NCBI RefSeq assembly: GCF_000612585.1
Contig: NZ_JFCA01000007.1
Coordinates: forward strand, 80,157 to 144,156
Direction of reading: 5' to 3'
DNA: 64,000 nt
From: Pseudomonas sp. CHM02
Lineage (GTDB): Bacteria > Pseudomonadota > Gammaproteobacteria > Pseudomonadales > Pseudomonadaceae
Position numbers and translations under genes: made by a program. Positions 42,483 through 51,441 of this stretch are shown piece after piece; position 1 is the stretch's first letter; each line of letters starts with the position of its first letter. The notes beneath the pieces are model-generated. The model was given only the letters and a program-made list of their open reading frames with translations, did no database searches and was not told the origin of the DNA.

Positions 42483-42989
42483 ATGACCAACCAAACCGAA
42501 ACCGCCATCCTCGCCGGCGGCTGCTTCTGGGGCATGCAGGACCTGCTGCGGCGCTACCCCGGCGTACTGCACACCCGCGTCGGCTACACCGGCGGCGACG
42601 TGCCGAACGCTACCTACCGCAACCACGGCAACCATGCCGAAGCGATTGAAATCGTGTTCGACCCGGCAGTGATCACCTACCGGCAGATTCTGGAGTTCTT
42701 TTTCCAGATACATGACCCGAGCACGCCTAACCGGCAGGGCAATGACCTGGGGCCGAGCTACCGGTCGGCGATTTATTACCTGAGTGAGCAGCAGCGGGAT
42801 GTTGCGGAAGATACGGCTGCGGATGTGGATGCATCGAAGCTGTGGCCGGGGCGGGTGGTGACAGAGATTGAGCCGGCAGGGCCATTTTGGGAGGCGGAGC
42901 CGGAGCATCAGGATTATCTGGAGCGGATTCCCAATGGCTATACCTGCCACTTTATTCGGCCGAATTGGAAGCTGCCGAAGCGAGGGTGA
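42483..42989 (+). CDS. msrA: Peptide-methionine (S)-S-oxide reductase MsrA
   Basis: A 168-residue enzyme repairing methionine-S-sulfoxide in proteins. The active-site [12 protein letters not shown] (catalytic cysteine at residue 14), [20 protein letters not shown] and [17 protein letters not shown] are family signatures. It lacks the long C-terminal recycling-cysteine tail; YTCHF near residue 156 carries the one further cysteine. It is the short MsrA type found as a second copy in many pseudomonads. It stands alone, with the panB debris upstream. Confidence 0.93.
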   Translation: MTNQTETAILAGGCFWGMQDLLRRYPGVLHTRVGYTGGDVPNATYRNHGNHAEAIEIVFDPAVITYRQILEFFFQIHDPSTPNRQGNDLGPSYRSAIYYLSEQQRDVAEDTAADVDASKLWPGRVVTEIEPAGPFWEAEPEHQDYLERIPNGYTCHFIRPNWKLPKRG

Positions 42990-43325
42990 GGGGAGTGGCG
43001 GCAGAGAAAATGAAGGGAGCCCTGATTTAAAGATAAATAAATCGGCCCCCTGCACTGCTGGAATTGGCCTCGGGCTGCTAAACCCGATCACTGAGTTTTC
43101 AGCGACCGAGCCACCTTAGAGATGCCCACTCAAGCGCACAAGCCGGCGGACTCTGACGCACCTGTAGGCAATCGAGCAAGGTGGTGAAGCTTGAGTAGGA
43201 CATGTCCTCACTGTGTGTGGAGGTCATAAACCTGGCAAGCGGATCAGCCTTGCACCGTTGGTGACGTGAGGTCGGACAGTGGCTTTCCCGCTGCGTCACG
43301 CGTGGCCGCCTCACGGGTAGTCTTC
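42990..43325. other. Intergenic region, possible gene scar
   Basis: No convincing gene. A short minus-strand frame (43099-43314) reads MTSTHSEDMSYSSFTTLLDC in part and might be a decayed small Pseudomonas-type protein, but I cannot assign it. The inverted repeat GATTTA-N8-TAAATC at 43025-43044 could be part of a weak terminator for msrA. Confidence 0.35.
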
Positions 43326-44579
43326 TTACTCAGGCTTTTTGTAGGCCTTGTACTCGTTCTGCAACACGATATGGTCCGCCACATACTTCGCATCGTGCCA
43401 CACCCCGTAGATAAACGATGATGCGCGGTTGACCAGGTTCGGCAGGCCCAGGAAGTAGATGCCGCTTTCCGCCGAGATCCCGCGTTTGTGGAACGGCTCG
43501 CCTTTCTCGTCGAACGCATCCACCTTCAGCCAACTGAAATCGAAGGTGAAGCCGGTGGCCCACAGGAGGGTGGTCACGCCGGCCTCAGCCAGGTCCAGGC
43601 TGAGGATCGGATTCACCAGGCACTCCGGGTCTGGCAACAATTCCCAGGCTTGCGGCTCCGGGGGAAACGGCAGCCCGTTCGCTTCGATATAGGCATCCGC
43701 ATCGCGCAGTACATCAAAGTAGGCACGATCGCCTTCGGCCACGTTTTCGGCGAGGCCCGGTTGGAAGGTCATGACGCCGTCCGCCCAATCCTGGGTGACG
43801 CCCACCAGGTGAATCCCTTGATGCGCCAGTCGGCGGAAGTCGACGGTCTTGCCACCCTCATAACCACTCACTGCAAACGCCACGTGCTTTTTCTTCGGTT
43901 GGATTTTGACTTCGTCCCACAGGCCCAGCGCACCCAACCACCAGCAGTAGTCGCGGCTGCGGTAGGCGCGGGGTGGGCGGTAGTGTTCGCCGACCGAGAG
44001 GTACACGGTCTTGCCGGCCTTTTGCAGTTCTTCGGCGATCTGCGAGCCGGAGGCGCCGGCGCCGACCACCAGCACGGCGCCTTCGGGCAGTTGGCCGGGG
44101 TTCTTGTAGGTGGAGGAGTGCAGTTGATGAATCGGCGCGGTGGCGGGGACGATATTCGGGATGGACGGGCGCTGGAACGGGCCGGTGGCGGCGACCACGT
44201 TGGCGGCTTCGATCACGCCGGTCGAGGTGGTGACCTTGAAGCCGGGGCGGCCGACATGGCGCTCCACCGCCTGTACTTCCACGCCCGTGCGTACCGGCGC
44301 CTGCAACTGCTGCACATAGGCTTCGAAGTAATCCGCCATGCGTTCTTTGGGTGGAAAGGCCTCGGGTGAAATGCCTTCGAATTTGAGGCCGGGGAAGCGG
44401 TCGTGCCAGGCCGGGCCGTTGGCGACGAGGGAGTCCCAGCGTTCGGAGCGCCAGCGTTCGGCGATGCGGTGGCGCTCCAGCACGATATGGGGCACGCCCA
44501 TCAGGGACAGGTGTTCGCTCATGGCGACACCGGCCTGGCCTGCGCCGACTACCAGGGTGTTGATGGTTTCTACTGACAT
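43326..44579 (-). CDS. Flavin-containing monooxygenase-like NAD(P)/FAD enzyme
   Basis: A 417-residue flavoprotein with two dinucleotide-binding motifs: FAD-binding VVGAGQAGVAMSEHL (about 10-24) and NADPH-binding VVGAGASGSQIAEEL (about 170-184), plus the ATGF-type segment LLWATGFTFDFSWL near 340. This is the FMO/CzcO-like class (putative flavoprotein K+ transport or YUC-like annotation is common). It probably hydroxylates a small organic molecule. It lies downstream of an AroQ-like/quinone oxidoreductase/RidA run on the same strand, separated by a REP element. Confidence 0.82.
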   Translation of the reverse strand: MSVETINTLVVGAGQAGVAMSEHLSLMGVPHIVLERHRIAERWRSERWDSLVANGPAWHDRFPGLKFEGISPEAFPPKERMADYFEAYVQQLQAPVRTGVEVQAVERHVGRPGFKVTTSTGVIEAANVVAATGPFQRPSIPNIVPATAPIHQLHSSTYKNPGQLPEGAVLVVGAGASGSQIAEELQKAGKTVYLSVGEHYRPPRAYRSRDYCWWLGALGLWDEVKIQPKKKHVAFAVSGYEGGKTVDFRRLAHQGIHLVGVTQDWADGVMTFQPGLAENVAEGDRAYFDVLRDADAYIEANGLPFPPEPQAWELLPDPECLVNPILSLDLAEAGVTTLLWATGFTFDFSWLKVDAFDEKGEPFHKRGISAESGIYFLGLPNLVNRASSFIYGVWHDAKYVADHIVLQNEYKAYKKPE

Positions 44580-44608
44580 GGGCGGTTCCCGAGGATAGGT
44601 TGAACATT

Positions 44609-44741
44609 TGTGGTGAGCGGGCTTGTCCCGCGCTGGGCTGCGTAGCGGCCCTAATCAAGTCATCGCATTCTTTCAGGCAAACCTCGCTGTGAAGTTTGGG
44701 GCCGCTTCGCGCCCCAGCGCGGGACAAGCCCGCTCACCACA
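44609..44741. repeat. REP-type long palindrome
   Basis: TGTGGTGAGCGGGCTTGTCC at one end and GGACAAGCCCGCTCACCACA at the other are exact inverted copies, with inner arms GCGCTGGG...CCCAGCGC. It fills the gap between the monooxygenase and AroQ-like genes. Confidence 0.85.
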
Positions 44742-44761
44742 GCAGTTCGTCTGTCTGAGGC

Positions 44762-45202
44762 TTACGTCGCTAAAAGCTCGGCCACGGCCGTGAGGGCCAG
44801 TTCATAGCCCAGCGCGCCTAGCCCGGCGATCACACCGGTGGCGGCCTTGGACACGTAGGAGTGATGCCGGAAGCGTTCGCGCTTCCAGATATTGCTCATG
44901 TGCGCTTCGATGATCGGGCCGTCGAACGCCAGCAACGCATCGAGGATCGGCACCGAGCTGTAGGTGAGCCCGGCGGCGTTGATCACAATGGCGTCGGCGT
45001 TCAAGCGTGCCTCCTGGATCCAGTCCACCAGCACCCCTTCGTGGTTGCTCTGGCGAAAGTCCAGCGCCAGGCCCAACGCGGTGGCGTGGTGTTGGCAGCG
45101 GGTTTCGATGCTGGCGAAGCTTTCGCTGCCATAGGTACCGTGCTTGTCCAGCCCGTAGAGGTTGGCGTTGGGCCCGTTGAGGAAAAACACGCGGTGGGTC
45201 AT
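44762..45202 (-). CDS. Divergent type II 3-dehydroquinate dehydratase-like protein
   Basis: A 146-residue AroQ-fold protein. FRHHSYVS, the histidine of EAHMSN and the second catalytic arginine (WKRERF) are conserved, as is the loop tyrosine. The flexible-loop arginine is lost: the usual REP segment reads LDKHG. The substrate-contact NPGAYTHTS-type motif reads NAAGLTYSS. So it may not be a normal shikimate-pathway enzyme; a related cyclohexene-carboxylate or altered substrate is possible. It is encoded 13 bases after the quinone oxidoreductase gene in the same operon. Confidence 0.78.
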   Translation of the reverse strand: MTHRVFFLNGPNANLYGLDKHGTYGSESFASIETRCQHHATALGLALDFRQSNHEGVLVDWIQEARLNADAIVINAAGLTYSSVPILDALLAFDGPIIEAHMSNIWKRERFRHHSYVSKAATGVIAGLGALGYELALTAVAELLAT

Positions 45203-45215
45203 GAAGGGCTCCAGG

Positions 45216-46196
45216 TTATTCGGCGACGGTCAGCACGACTTTGCCGACGTTGGCATTGGCTTCCAGCAGGCGATGCGCGTCGGCGGCTTGAGCCAGTGGC
45301 AACTGCGCATGGATCTGCGGCCGCACCACGCCGGAGGCCAGCCAGGGCAAGAAACGCGAGCGGATGCACACGGCCAGGCGGGCTTTTTCGGCGTGGCTTT
45401 TCGGGCGCAGGGTGGAGGAGGTGAGGCTGAGGTTCTTGCGCATCAGCACCTGCAAGTCCAACTCGATGCTGGCGCCTTGCAGGAACGACAGGCTTACGTG
45501 CCGCCCACCCATGGCCATGGCGGCGAGATTGCGCGCTACGTAGGGGCCGCCGACGTTATCCAGCACCACGTCCACGCCTCGCCCTTCGGTACAGTCGTTC
45601 ACCCCCTCGACGAAGTCTTCAAGGTGACGGTCAACCGCACGCCACACGCCCAGCGCTTGCAGCATCGCGACCTTTTGCGCGCCGCCAGCAGTGGCAATCA
45701 CCCGTGCCCCGGCGGCCTGCGCACATTGCACGGCAAAGCTGCCGACGCCACTGGCGGCGCCATGGATCAGCACCGTGTCGCCACTGCGCAAACGCCCCAG
45801 TTCAAACAGGTTGTGCCACACGGTAAACGCCGCTTCCGGCACCCCGGCGGCGGCATGCAGCGACAACCCCGCAGGCACCGGCAAGCAATGCGCCGCCAGT
45901 GCCACGCAGTACTCGGCGTAGCCGCCACCATTGAGCAAGGCCATGACGCGATCGCCGAGGGCGAACTCATCCACACCCTTGCCCAGCGCGATGACAATGC
46001 CCGCTGCCTCCAGCCCCAACACATCGGTGGTGCCCGGTGGTACGGGCGAGCCGCTGCGTTGCATCAGATCCGGGCGATTCACCCCAGCCGCCGCGACGCG
46101 AATCAGCACCTCACCGGCCTGCAACGCCGGTACAGGGCGCTCCACCAGTTGCAGTGCATCAGGGCCGCCAGGCTCGCGGGCGATCACCGCTTTCAT
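45216..46196 (-). CDS. NAD(P)H quinone oxidoreductase (PIG3-like MDR)
   Basis: A 326-residue medium-chain reductase, starting MKAVIAREPGGPDALQL. VLGLEAAGIVIALGKG (about 61-76) and the cofactor motif IHGAASGVGSFAVQCAQ (about 143-159) are clear; zinc ligands are absent. It resembles TP53I3/PIG3-type quinone reductases. Its ATG overlaps the RidA-gene stop (ATGA), and the AroQ-like gene follows after 13 bases, so the three form an operon. Confidence 0.86.
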   Translation of the reverse strand: MKAVIAREPGGPDALQLVERPVPALQAGEVLIRVAAAGVNRPDLMQRSGSPVPPGTTDVLGLEAAGIVIALGKGVDEFALGDRVMALLNGGGYAEYCVALAAHCLPVPAGLSLHAAAGVPEAAFTVWHNLFELGRLRSGDTVLIHGAASGVGSFAVQCAQAAGARVIATAGGAQKVAMLQALGVWRAVDRHLEDFVEGVNDCTEGRGVDVVLDNVGGPYVARNLAAMAMGGRHVSLSFLQGASIELDLQVLMRKNLSLTSSTLRPKSHAEKARLAVCIRSRFLPWLASGVVRPQIHAQLPLAQAADAHRLLEANANVGKVVLTVAE

Positions 46197-46615
46197 ACGG
46201 TCCAGTCATCCGGGACCACGGCGATCACATCGATCTCCATCAACCATTCCGGCTGGCCCAGCCCGGAGATCACCAGCCCGGTGGAAATCGGGAATACGCC
46301 TTTCAACCATTTACCCACCTCCTGGTACACCGGCTCGCGGTAGCGCGGGTCGATCAAATAGGTGGTGGTCTTGACGATATGCGACAGGTCCGAGCCTGCC
46401 TCTTCAAGCAATTGCTTGACGTTCTTCATCGCCTGCTCGGCCTGGGCACGCGGGTCGCCGAGGCCGACCAGGTTGCCGTCGAAGTCGGTGCCGATCTGGC
46501 CGCGCACATAAATGGTATTGCCGGCGCGCACGGCCTGGCACAGGTCGTTATCCAGCGCCTGGTTGGGGTAGGTCTGTTTGGTGTTGAACATGCGAATACG
46601 GGTGTGGGTCGGCAT
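46193..46615 (-). CDS. RidA/YjgF-family protein
   Basis: A 140-residue trimeric RidA-type protein. It carries NTIYVRGQIGTDFDGNLVG and the family's QAMKNVKQLLEEAGSDLSHI; the imine-binding arginine seen in RidA proper is not obvious at WLMEIDVIAVV, so it may belong to an Rid2-7 branch. Rid proteins hydrolyse reactive enamine/imine intermediates of amino-acid catabolism. ATG 46615 is chosen because upstream codons are not family-like; MFNTKQ at 46591 is an alternative. First gene of the operon, divergent from a LysR gene. Confidence 0.82.
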   Translation of the reverse strand: MPTHTRIRMFNTKQTYPNQALDNDLCQAVRAGNTIYVRGQIGTDFDGNLVGLGDPRAQAEQAMKNVKQLLEEAGSDLSHIVKTTTYLIDPRYREPVYQEVGKWLKGVFPISTGLVISGLGQPEWLMEIDVIAVVPDDWTV

Positions 46616-46797
46616 AACGGCAACTCGTGGGAAGCGGGATGAAGCCAGCTTCACACCGGCCCGTTTCCGGCGAAACCAGCATTTGCGCGGGGTAGTGCTT
46701 AGGAAAAACCGAAGCCCGTGCAAGTCATCGGCTTGCGCCTGACCCGGCACGAACCCTGCAACGCCACCTGTACAGTCATTGTTGAGGGGCAGGCGTC

Positions 46798-47766
46798 ATG
46801 CTCAGTCGTATTACTCAGCGTCAACTGGAGTATTTCGTTGCGTCGGGAGAGGCGGGCAGTATCAGTGCGGCCGCCGAGCGCATTCACGTGTCGTCGCCGT
46901 CGATCTCGGCGGCGATCACCCATATGGAGGCCGAGCTGGGTATCCAGCTGTTTATCCGCCATCATGCCCAGGGCATTTCTCTCACGGCGGTGGGCCGCCT
47001 GGTGATGCAGGAGGCCAAGCTGATCCTGGAGCAGATGACCAACCTCTACACCATTGCTTCGGAGTCGTTGAACACGGTGCGCGGGCCGTTGCGGGTGGGC
47101 TGCCTGGAGTCGTTGGCGCCGATGATCACGCCTGAATTGGTGTTCGGTTTTGGCCGTGCGTTTCCCGGCGTGCGCCTGACGCAAGCCGAGGGCAACCATG
47201 AGGAACTGCTGGAAAAACTGCGCAGCGGAGAGCTGGACATTGCCCTGACCTACGACCTGGTGACCAGCCCGGACATCGACTTCCAACCCCTGGCGCAGTT
47301 GCCGCCCTATGTGATGGTCGGTGAATACCACCCGCTGGCGAGCTTGCCGGCGGTGAGCATGCAAGACCTTGAGGCCTACCCGGTGGTGCTGCTCGACACG
47401 CCGTGGAGCCGCGATTATTTCCTCAGCCTGTTCATCCAGGCTGGCACCACGCCGAACATCATCATGCGCTCCACCAACCTCGAAACGGTGCGCGCCATGG
47501 TCGGCAACGGGATCGGTTATTCCTTCGCGAATGCGCGGCCCAAATCGAACATGTCCCAGGACGGCAAACGCGTGATCCGCCTGCGCCTGGCGGGCGCGCA
47601 CCGGCCGATGCGCCTGGGCTACGCCACCGCCAGCAATACCCAGCTGTCGCGGGTGGTGTCGGCGTTTGCCGAGCGGTGCCGCATGTTTGTGTCCGACCAG
47701 TACATCCCCGGCATGGCGCCGCCGAGCTTTTTCGATCCGCATGCAGTGCGGGCGATGGCGGTGTGA
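46798..47766 (+). CDS. LysR-family regulator
   Basis: A 322-residue LysR protein. Helix-turn-helix GSISAAAERIHVSSPSISAA at about residues 20-39, and a ligand-binding domain from 95. It is divergent from the RidA operon and precedes the amino-acid-transport cluster by 330 bases, so it could control either or both. The combination of a Rid protein and amino-acid uptake points to a nitrogenous substrate, but this is inference from layout. Confidence 0.87.
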   Translation: MLSRITQRQLEYFVASGEAGSISAAAERIHVSSPSISAAITHMEAELGIQLFIRHHAQGISLTAVGRLVMQEAKLILEQMTNLYTIASESLNTVRGPLRVGCLESLAPMITPELVFGFGRAFPGVRLTQAEGNHEELLEKLRSGELDIALTYDLVTSPDIDFQPLAQLPPYVMVGEYHPLASLPAVSMQDLEAYPVVLLDTPWSRDYFLSLFIQAGTTPNIIMRSTNLETVRAMVGNGIGYSFANARPKSNMSQDGKRVIRLRLAGAHRPMRLGYATASNTQLSRVVSAFAERCRMFVSDQYIPGMAPPSFFDPHAVRAMAV

Positions 47767-48096
47767 ATTGAGGTTGCCCCACAAAGGGGCGCCTATCGCC
47801 TTGTGGTGAGCGGGCTTGCCCCGCGCTGGGGCGCGAAGCGGCCCTTGGCCTGGCAGCGGTGGGTAAGTGGGAAATGCCGTGTCTGGATGGGGGGGGGGGG
47901 CGCTTCGCGCCCCAGCGCGGGGCAAGCCCGCTCACCACAGCAAGCCCGCTCACCGCGGCAGGGCTGTTCATCACTGCAATGTCACTGCATAGGTTCTGCC
48001 TACCCAGTGCCCCGGCTTTTACGAATTGACCCCAAGTGCCTCCCCCCACGACTCTGAACCCATCGATGTAGATCAACTTCTCAGGGCACAGCGACG
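47767..48096. other. Intergenic region with REP palindrome and a 12-G run
   Basis: No gene. Most of it is the REP element at 47801-47940, with a further half-unit after 47941. The promoter for the transporter cluster should lie in 47990-48090. Confidence 0.6.
47801..47940. repeat. REP-type long palindrome with internal poly-G
   Basis: TTGTGGTGAGCGGGCTTGCC and GGCAAGCCCGCTCACCACAG are inverted copies, with arms CGCGCTGGGGCGCGAAGCG / CGCTTCGCGCCCCAGCGCG. A run of twelve G residues (47889-47900) sits just before the right arm. Confidence 0.85.
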
Positions 48097-49614
48097 ATGA
48101 CATTCGACTGGAATTACATGTTTGGTTTGCTGGGCGATGCCGAGTTCTGGCGCGCGACGTGGACGGTGATCAAGCTCAGTACCCTGACCTGGGTCTTGAG
48201 CATTGGCCTGGGCTTTCTGCTGGCGCTGGCCAAGCAATCCAGGCATGGCCTGCTCAGCGTGCCGGCCCGTGGCTACATCTGGCTGTTCCGCAGCCTGCCG
48301 CTGCTGGTGCTGCTGATCTTTATCTACAACTTGCCCCAGGCGCTGCCGGGTACCTCGGCGGTGCTGGCCGACCCGTTCTGGTCCGGCCTGCTGGCCCTGG
48401 TGATCTGTGAAACCGCCTACGTTGCCGAGATCCATCGCGGTGGCCTGCTCTCGATTCCCAAGGGGCAGGGCGAGGCGGCGCGGGCGCTGGGCCTGAAGTT
48501 CTTCGGCACCCAATGGCGCGTGGTGATTCCCCAGGCATTGCGGGTGGCGTTGCCGTCGTTGGCCAACGAATACATCTCCATCGTCAAGCTCACTTCGCTG
48601 GTCTCGGTGATCTCCCTGACCGAGATCCTGATGGTCGGCCAGCGCCTGTACTCGCAGAACTTCCTGGTGATCGAGACCATGGCGGCGGTTGCGTTCTTCT
48701 ACGTGTTTATCGTCACGGTGTTCGACTTCCTGCTCAAGCGCCTGGAGCGTTTTCTCGACGTCAACCAGCGCAACGTTTCCCGTGTGCCCGATGCGGCGGT
48801 GCTGGCCCTGGCGACCCAGCAACGCACGGCGTTGGCGCGCCCGGCCACCAATGGCGAGCCCGCGCTGCAAGCCGCACGGCTGCACAAGGCCTACAACGAT
48901 ATCGAGGTGCTGGGCTCGGTCAACCTGCAGATCCAGCCCGGTGAAGTGGTGTCGGTGATCGGCCCGTCGGGTTCCGGCAAGACCACGCTGATCCGCCTGC
49001 TCAATGGCCTGGAGCAACTGGATAACGGCGAGATCAGGATCAACGGCCAACCGTTCATTCACTTGAATAAAGTCGGCGCGCAGAAACCCCAGTACATCGA
49101 GCATGCCGAGCATCGCCTGAACATCGGCATGGTGTTCCAGAGCTTCAACCTGTTCCCGCATTTGAGTGTGCTCGACAACCTGCTGATGGCACCCAAATAC
49201 CACCGCCTGGGGCGGACCGACGACCTCAAGCAACAGGCCTACGCGCTGCTGCACAAGGTCGGCATGCTCGATCACGCCTGGAAGTACCCGCACCAGCTGT
49301 CCGGCGGCCAACAGCAACGCGTGGCCATCGCCCGCGCCCTGATGATGCGCCCGCAGATCATGCTGTTCGACGAGCCGACCTCGGCCCTCGACCCGGAAAA
49401 AGTCAACGAAGTGCTGCAAGTGATCGAAGCCCTGGCCGAGGAGGGCATCACCATGGTGATCGTCACCCACGAGATGAACTTCGCCTTCAAGGTGTCCGAC
49501 CGCATCGTGTTCATGGAGAAGGGCCGCGTGGTCTGCGACGACACGCCGGGCGCCCTGCGCAGCGGCCACAACCCACGCGTGGAGGCGTTCCTCAAGGACG
49601 TCTCGCTGGCGTGA
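48097..49614 (+). CDS. Polar amino-acid-type ABC importer, permease fused to ATPase
   Basis: A 505-residue fusion. Residues 1-230 are a HisM/GlnP-type permease with the EAA loop (GQGEAARALGLKFFGTQWRVVIPQA). Residues about 258-505 are the ATPase: Walker A GPSGSGKTT (about 288-296), signature LSGGQQQRVAIARAL, Walker B IMLFDEPTSALDP. Most bacteria encode these as two genes. The cognate binding protein is likely the product at 50557, two genes downstream, making a complete importer. The start is 34 bases after GATGTAGATC without a strong Shine-Dalgarno. Confidence 0.9.
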   Translation: MTFDWNYMFGLLGDAEFWRATWTVIKLSTLTWVLSIGLGFLLALAKQSRHGLLSVPARGYIWLFRSLPLLVLLIFIYNLPQALPGTSAVLADPFWSGLLALVICETAYVAEIHRGGLLSIPKGQGEAARALGLKFFGTQWRVVIPQALRVALPSLANEYISIVKLTSLVSVISLTEILMVGQRLYSQNFLVIETMAAVAFFYVFIVTVFDFLLKRLERFLDVNQRNVSRVPDAAVLALATQQRTALARPATNGEPALQAARLHKAYNDIEVLGSVNLQIQPGEVVSVIGPSGSGKTTLIRLLNGLEQLDNGEIRINGQPFIHLNKVGAQKPQYIEHAEHRLNIGMVFQSFNLFPHLSVLDNLLMAPKYHRLGRTDDLKQQAYALLHKVGMLDHAWKYPHQLSGGQQQRVAIARALMMRPQIMLFDEPTSALDPEKVNEVLQVIEALAEEGITMVIVTHEMNFAFKVSDRIVFMEKGRVVCDDTPGALRSGHNPRVEAFLKDVSLA

Positions 49615-49641
49615 TCTCTTTAACGTTCAGGAAACAATAAA

Positions 49642-50514
49642 ATGATCGAGCAATCGCAAATCGAACAATTCCAGCGTGACGGATTCCTGGTGATAGAAGG
49701 CGTGCTGTCGGTGGGCGAAGTGGCCGCGTTGCAACATGACTTCGACCAGTGGGTCGAAGAAAGCCGCAGCCATGAGCGGGGTTGGGGCGCCACTGTGGAT
49801 GGCCGTGAGCGCTTTGACCTGGAGGGTGATCACCGCGCCGATCACCCGTCGCTGCGCCGGGTCAGTTCGCCCACGGAGATTTCCCCGGCGTATGAGCGCG
49901 TGGCGTTGCACTCACGCATGGCGGCGATTGCCGCGCAGTTGATCGGCGCCCAGGGCACACGCTTTCACCACAGCAAGATCAACTCCAAACTGCCGCACAC
50001 CGCGACCCAGGTGAAGTGGCACCAGGACTTCCTGTTCACGCCCCACAGCAACGACGACATCGTCACCGCCTTGCTGATGGTCAGCGAAGTGACCCCGGAA
50101 AACGGCCCGCTGAACGTGATCCCCGGCAGCCACAAAGGCCCGCTGTGGTCGCACTGGCAGCACCAGCGCTTCACCGGCTCGGTGGACGACGCGGTGGTCG
50201 AGGAACATTGCCAGCAGCCGGTGGCCTGCTATGGCCCGGCCGGGTCCGTGTGCTTCATGCACACCCGTCTTCTGCATGCTTCCAGCCCTAACGAGACCGA
50301 ACTGCCGCGCACCCTCTTCATCAGCGTGTACGCCGCTGAAGACGCGCTGCCATTCGGCGAAAACCCGTTGCCCAGCGCACATGCCGGCCTGCTGGTGGCC
50401 GGTGAAGAAAGCGGCTTGGTGCGTTCCACGGACAACCACATGCGCTTGCCGCAGAAGCCCCGTGGCGCCTCGTTCTTCGTGCAACAGGCGGGACAAGATT
50501 CAGCCACTGCCTAA
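49642..50514 (+). CDS. Phytanoyl-CoA dioxygenase-family (PhyH) Fe(II)/2-oxoglutarate oxygenase
   Basis: A 290-residue double-stranded beta-helix enzyme. The facial triad is visible as H-x-D in VKWHQDFLFT (about residues 126-135) and the distal histidine in TRLLHASSPN (about 213-222), followed by the arginine of LPRTLF that binds 2-oxoglutarate. Members of this family hydroxylate small molecules such as ectoine or amino-acid derivatives. It lies between transporter and binding-protein genes in the same operon, so its substrate is probably what the importer brings in. Confidence 0.86.
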   Translation: MIEQSQIEQFQRDGFLVIEGVLSVGEVAALQHDFDQWVEESRSHERGWGATVDGRERFDLEGDHRADHPSLRRVSSPTEISPAYERVALHSRMAAIAAQLIGAQGTRFHHSKINSKLPHTATQVKWHQDFLFTPHSNDDIVTALLMVSEVTPENGPLNVIPGSHKGPLWSHWQHQRFTGSVDDAVVEEHCQQPVACYGPAGSVCFMHTRLLHASSPNETELPRTLFISVYAAEDALPFGENPLPSAHAGLLVAGEESGLVRSTDNHMRLPQKPRGASFFVQQAGQDSATA

Positions 50515-50556
50515 CCACATTCCTTGCTACTGACTAAAACCTTGCAGGTAATCACC

Positions 50557-51387
50557 ATGACAGCGTTTCGTAAAAGTGTTCGTCCCCTTGCCGTGTGCCT
50601 GCTGGGCGCAGCGGTTGCGATGACTTCGTTGGCGGCTTCGGCGTTCCAGCAGGAAGGCAAGCTCATCGCCGGTTCCGATGTGACGTTCTTCCCCTATGAG
50701 TACATGGACAACAACAAGCCCGCAGGCTTTGACATCGAGTTCATGGACGGCCTGGGCAAGGTCATGGGCCGCAAGGTCGAGACCCTCGACACGCGCTTCC
50801 CCAACCTGATCACCGGCCTGCAGGCCGGGCGCTTCGATGTGACCAACTCGTCGATGTACATCACCGCCGAGCGGGTCAAGGTCATCGACATGATCCCGTA
50901 CCTCAAGAGTGGCGAGTCGATCCTGACCCTCAAGGACAGCACCTTCCAGCCCAAGACCCCGGAAGAGTTCTGCGGCCACAAGATCGGCTCCATGGGCGCC
51001 ACTTCTTGGCTGGCGCAAATGAACAAGCTGTCGGCGGAGTACTGCGTGGCCAAGGGCCTGAAGCCGATCCAGATCAGCGAATACAGCACCGACCCGCAAA
51101 CCACCCAGGCCTTGCTGGCCCACGCGGTTGAAGCGCAGATCACCGACGCCGCCGTGGCCCGTGGCGTGATCGACAAACTCGGCAGCCGCGTGGTGATTTC
51201 GTCCGACACCCTGATCTACCCGGTGCTCAACGGCTTTGGCGTGAAGAAAGGCAATGACACGGTGAAGAAGGCCTTGCTCGACGGCCTGGAAAAATACCGC
51301 GCCACGCCTGAGTACGCCGCCTTGCTGAAGAAGTACAACTTCGAGGCGCCTACCGATGCCGACATCGCAGCGCTGATGCCGAAGTAA
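50557..51387 (+). CDS. Amino-acid-type periplasmic binding protein
   Basis: A 276-residue family-3 binding protein with a signal peptide ending SLAASA. Landmarks are FPYEYMDNNKPAGFDIEFMDGLGK (about 45-68), NSSMYITAERVKVIDMIPYL and the C-terminal domain with KKYNFEAPTDAD. Start MTAFRKSVRPLAV at 50557; an upstream frame to 50524 has no ribosome-binding site. It should deliver substrate to the fused permease/ATPase. Confidence 0.88.
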   Translation: MTAFRKSVRPLAVCLLGAAVAMTSLAASAFQQEGKLIAGSDVTFFPYEYMDNNKPAGFDIEFMDGLGKVMGRKVETLDTRFPNLITGLQAGRFDVTNSSMYITAERVKVIDMIPYLKSGESILTLKDSTFQPKTPEEFCGHKIGSMGATSWLAQMNKLSAEYCVAKGLKPIQISEYSTDPQTTQALLAHAVEAQITDAAVARGVIDKLGSRVVISSDTLIYPVLNGFGVKKGNDTVKKALLDGLEKYRATPEYAALLKKYNFEAPTDADIAALMPK

Positions 51388-51441
51388 ACCTATAAGCGCG
51401 TGCCGCATTCGCGTGCGGCCGCGCCCTGCGGAGAGCGATTC

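Noticed and set aside
44762..45202. Naming the gene aroQ as the biosynthetic dehydroquinase
   Set aside because: Loss of the loop arginine and the non-shikimate operon argue against it.
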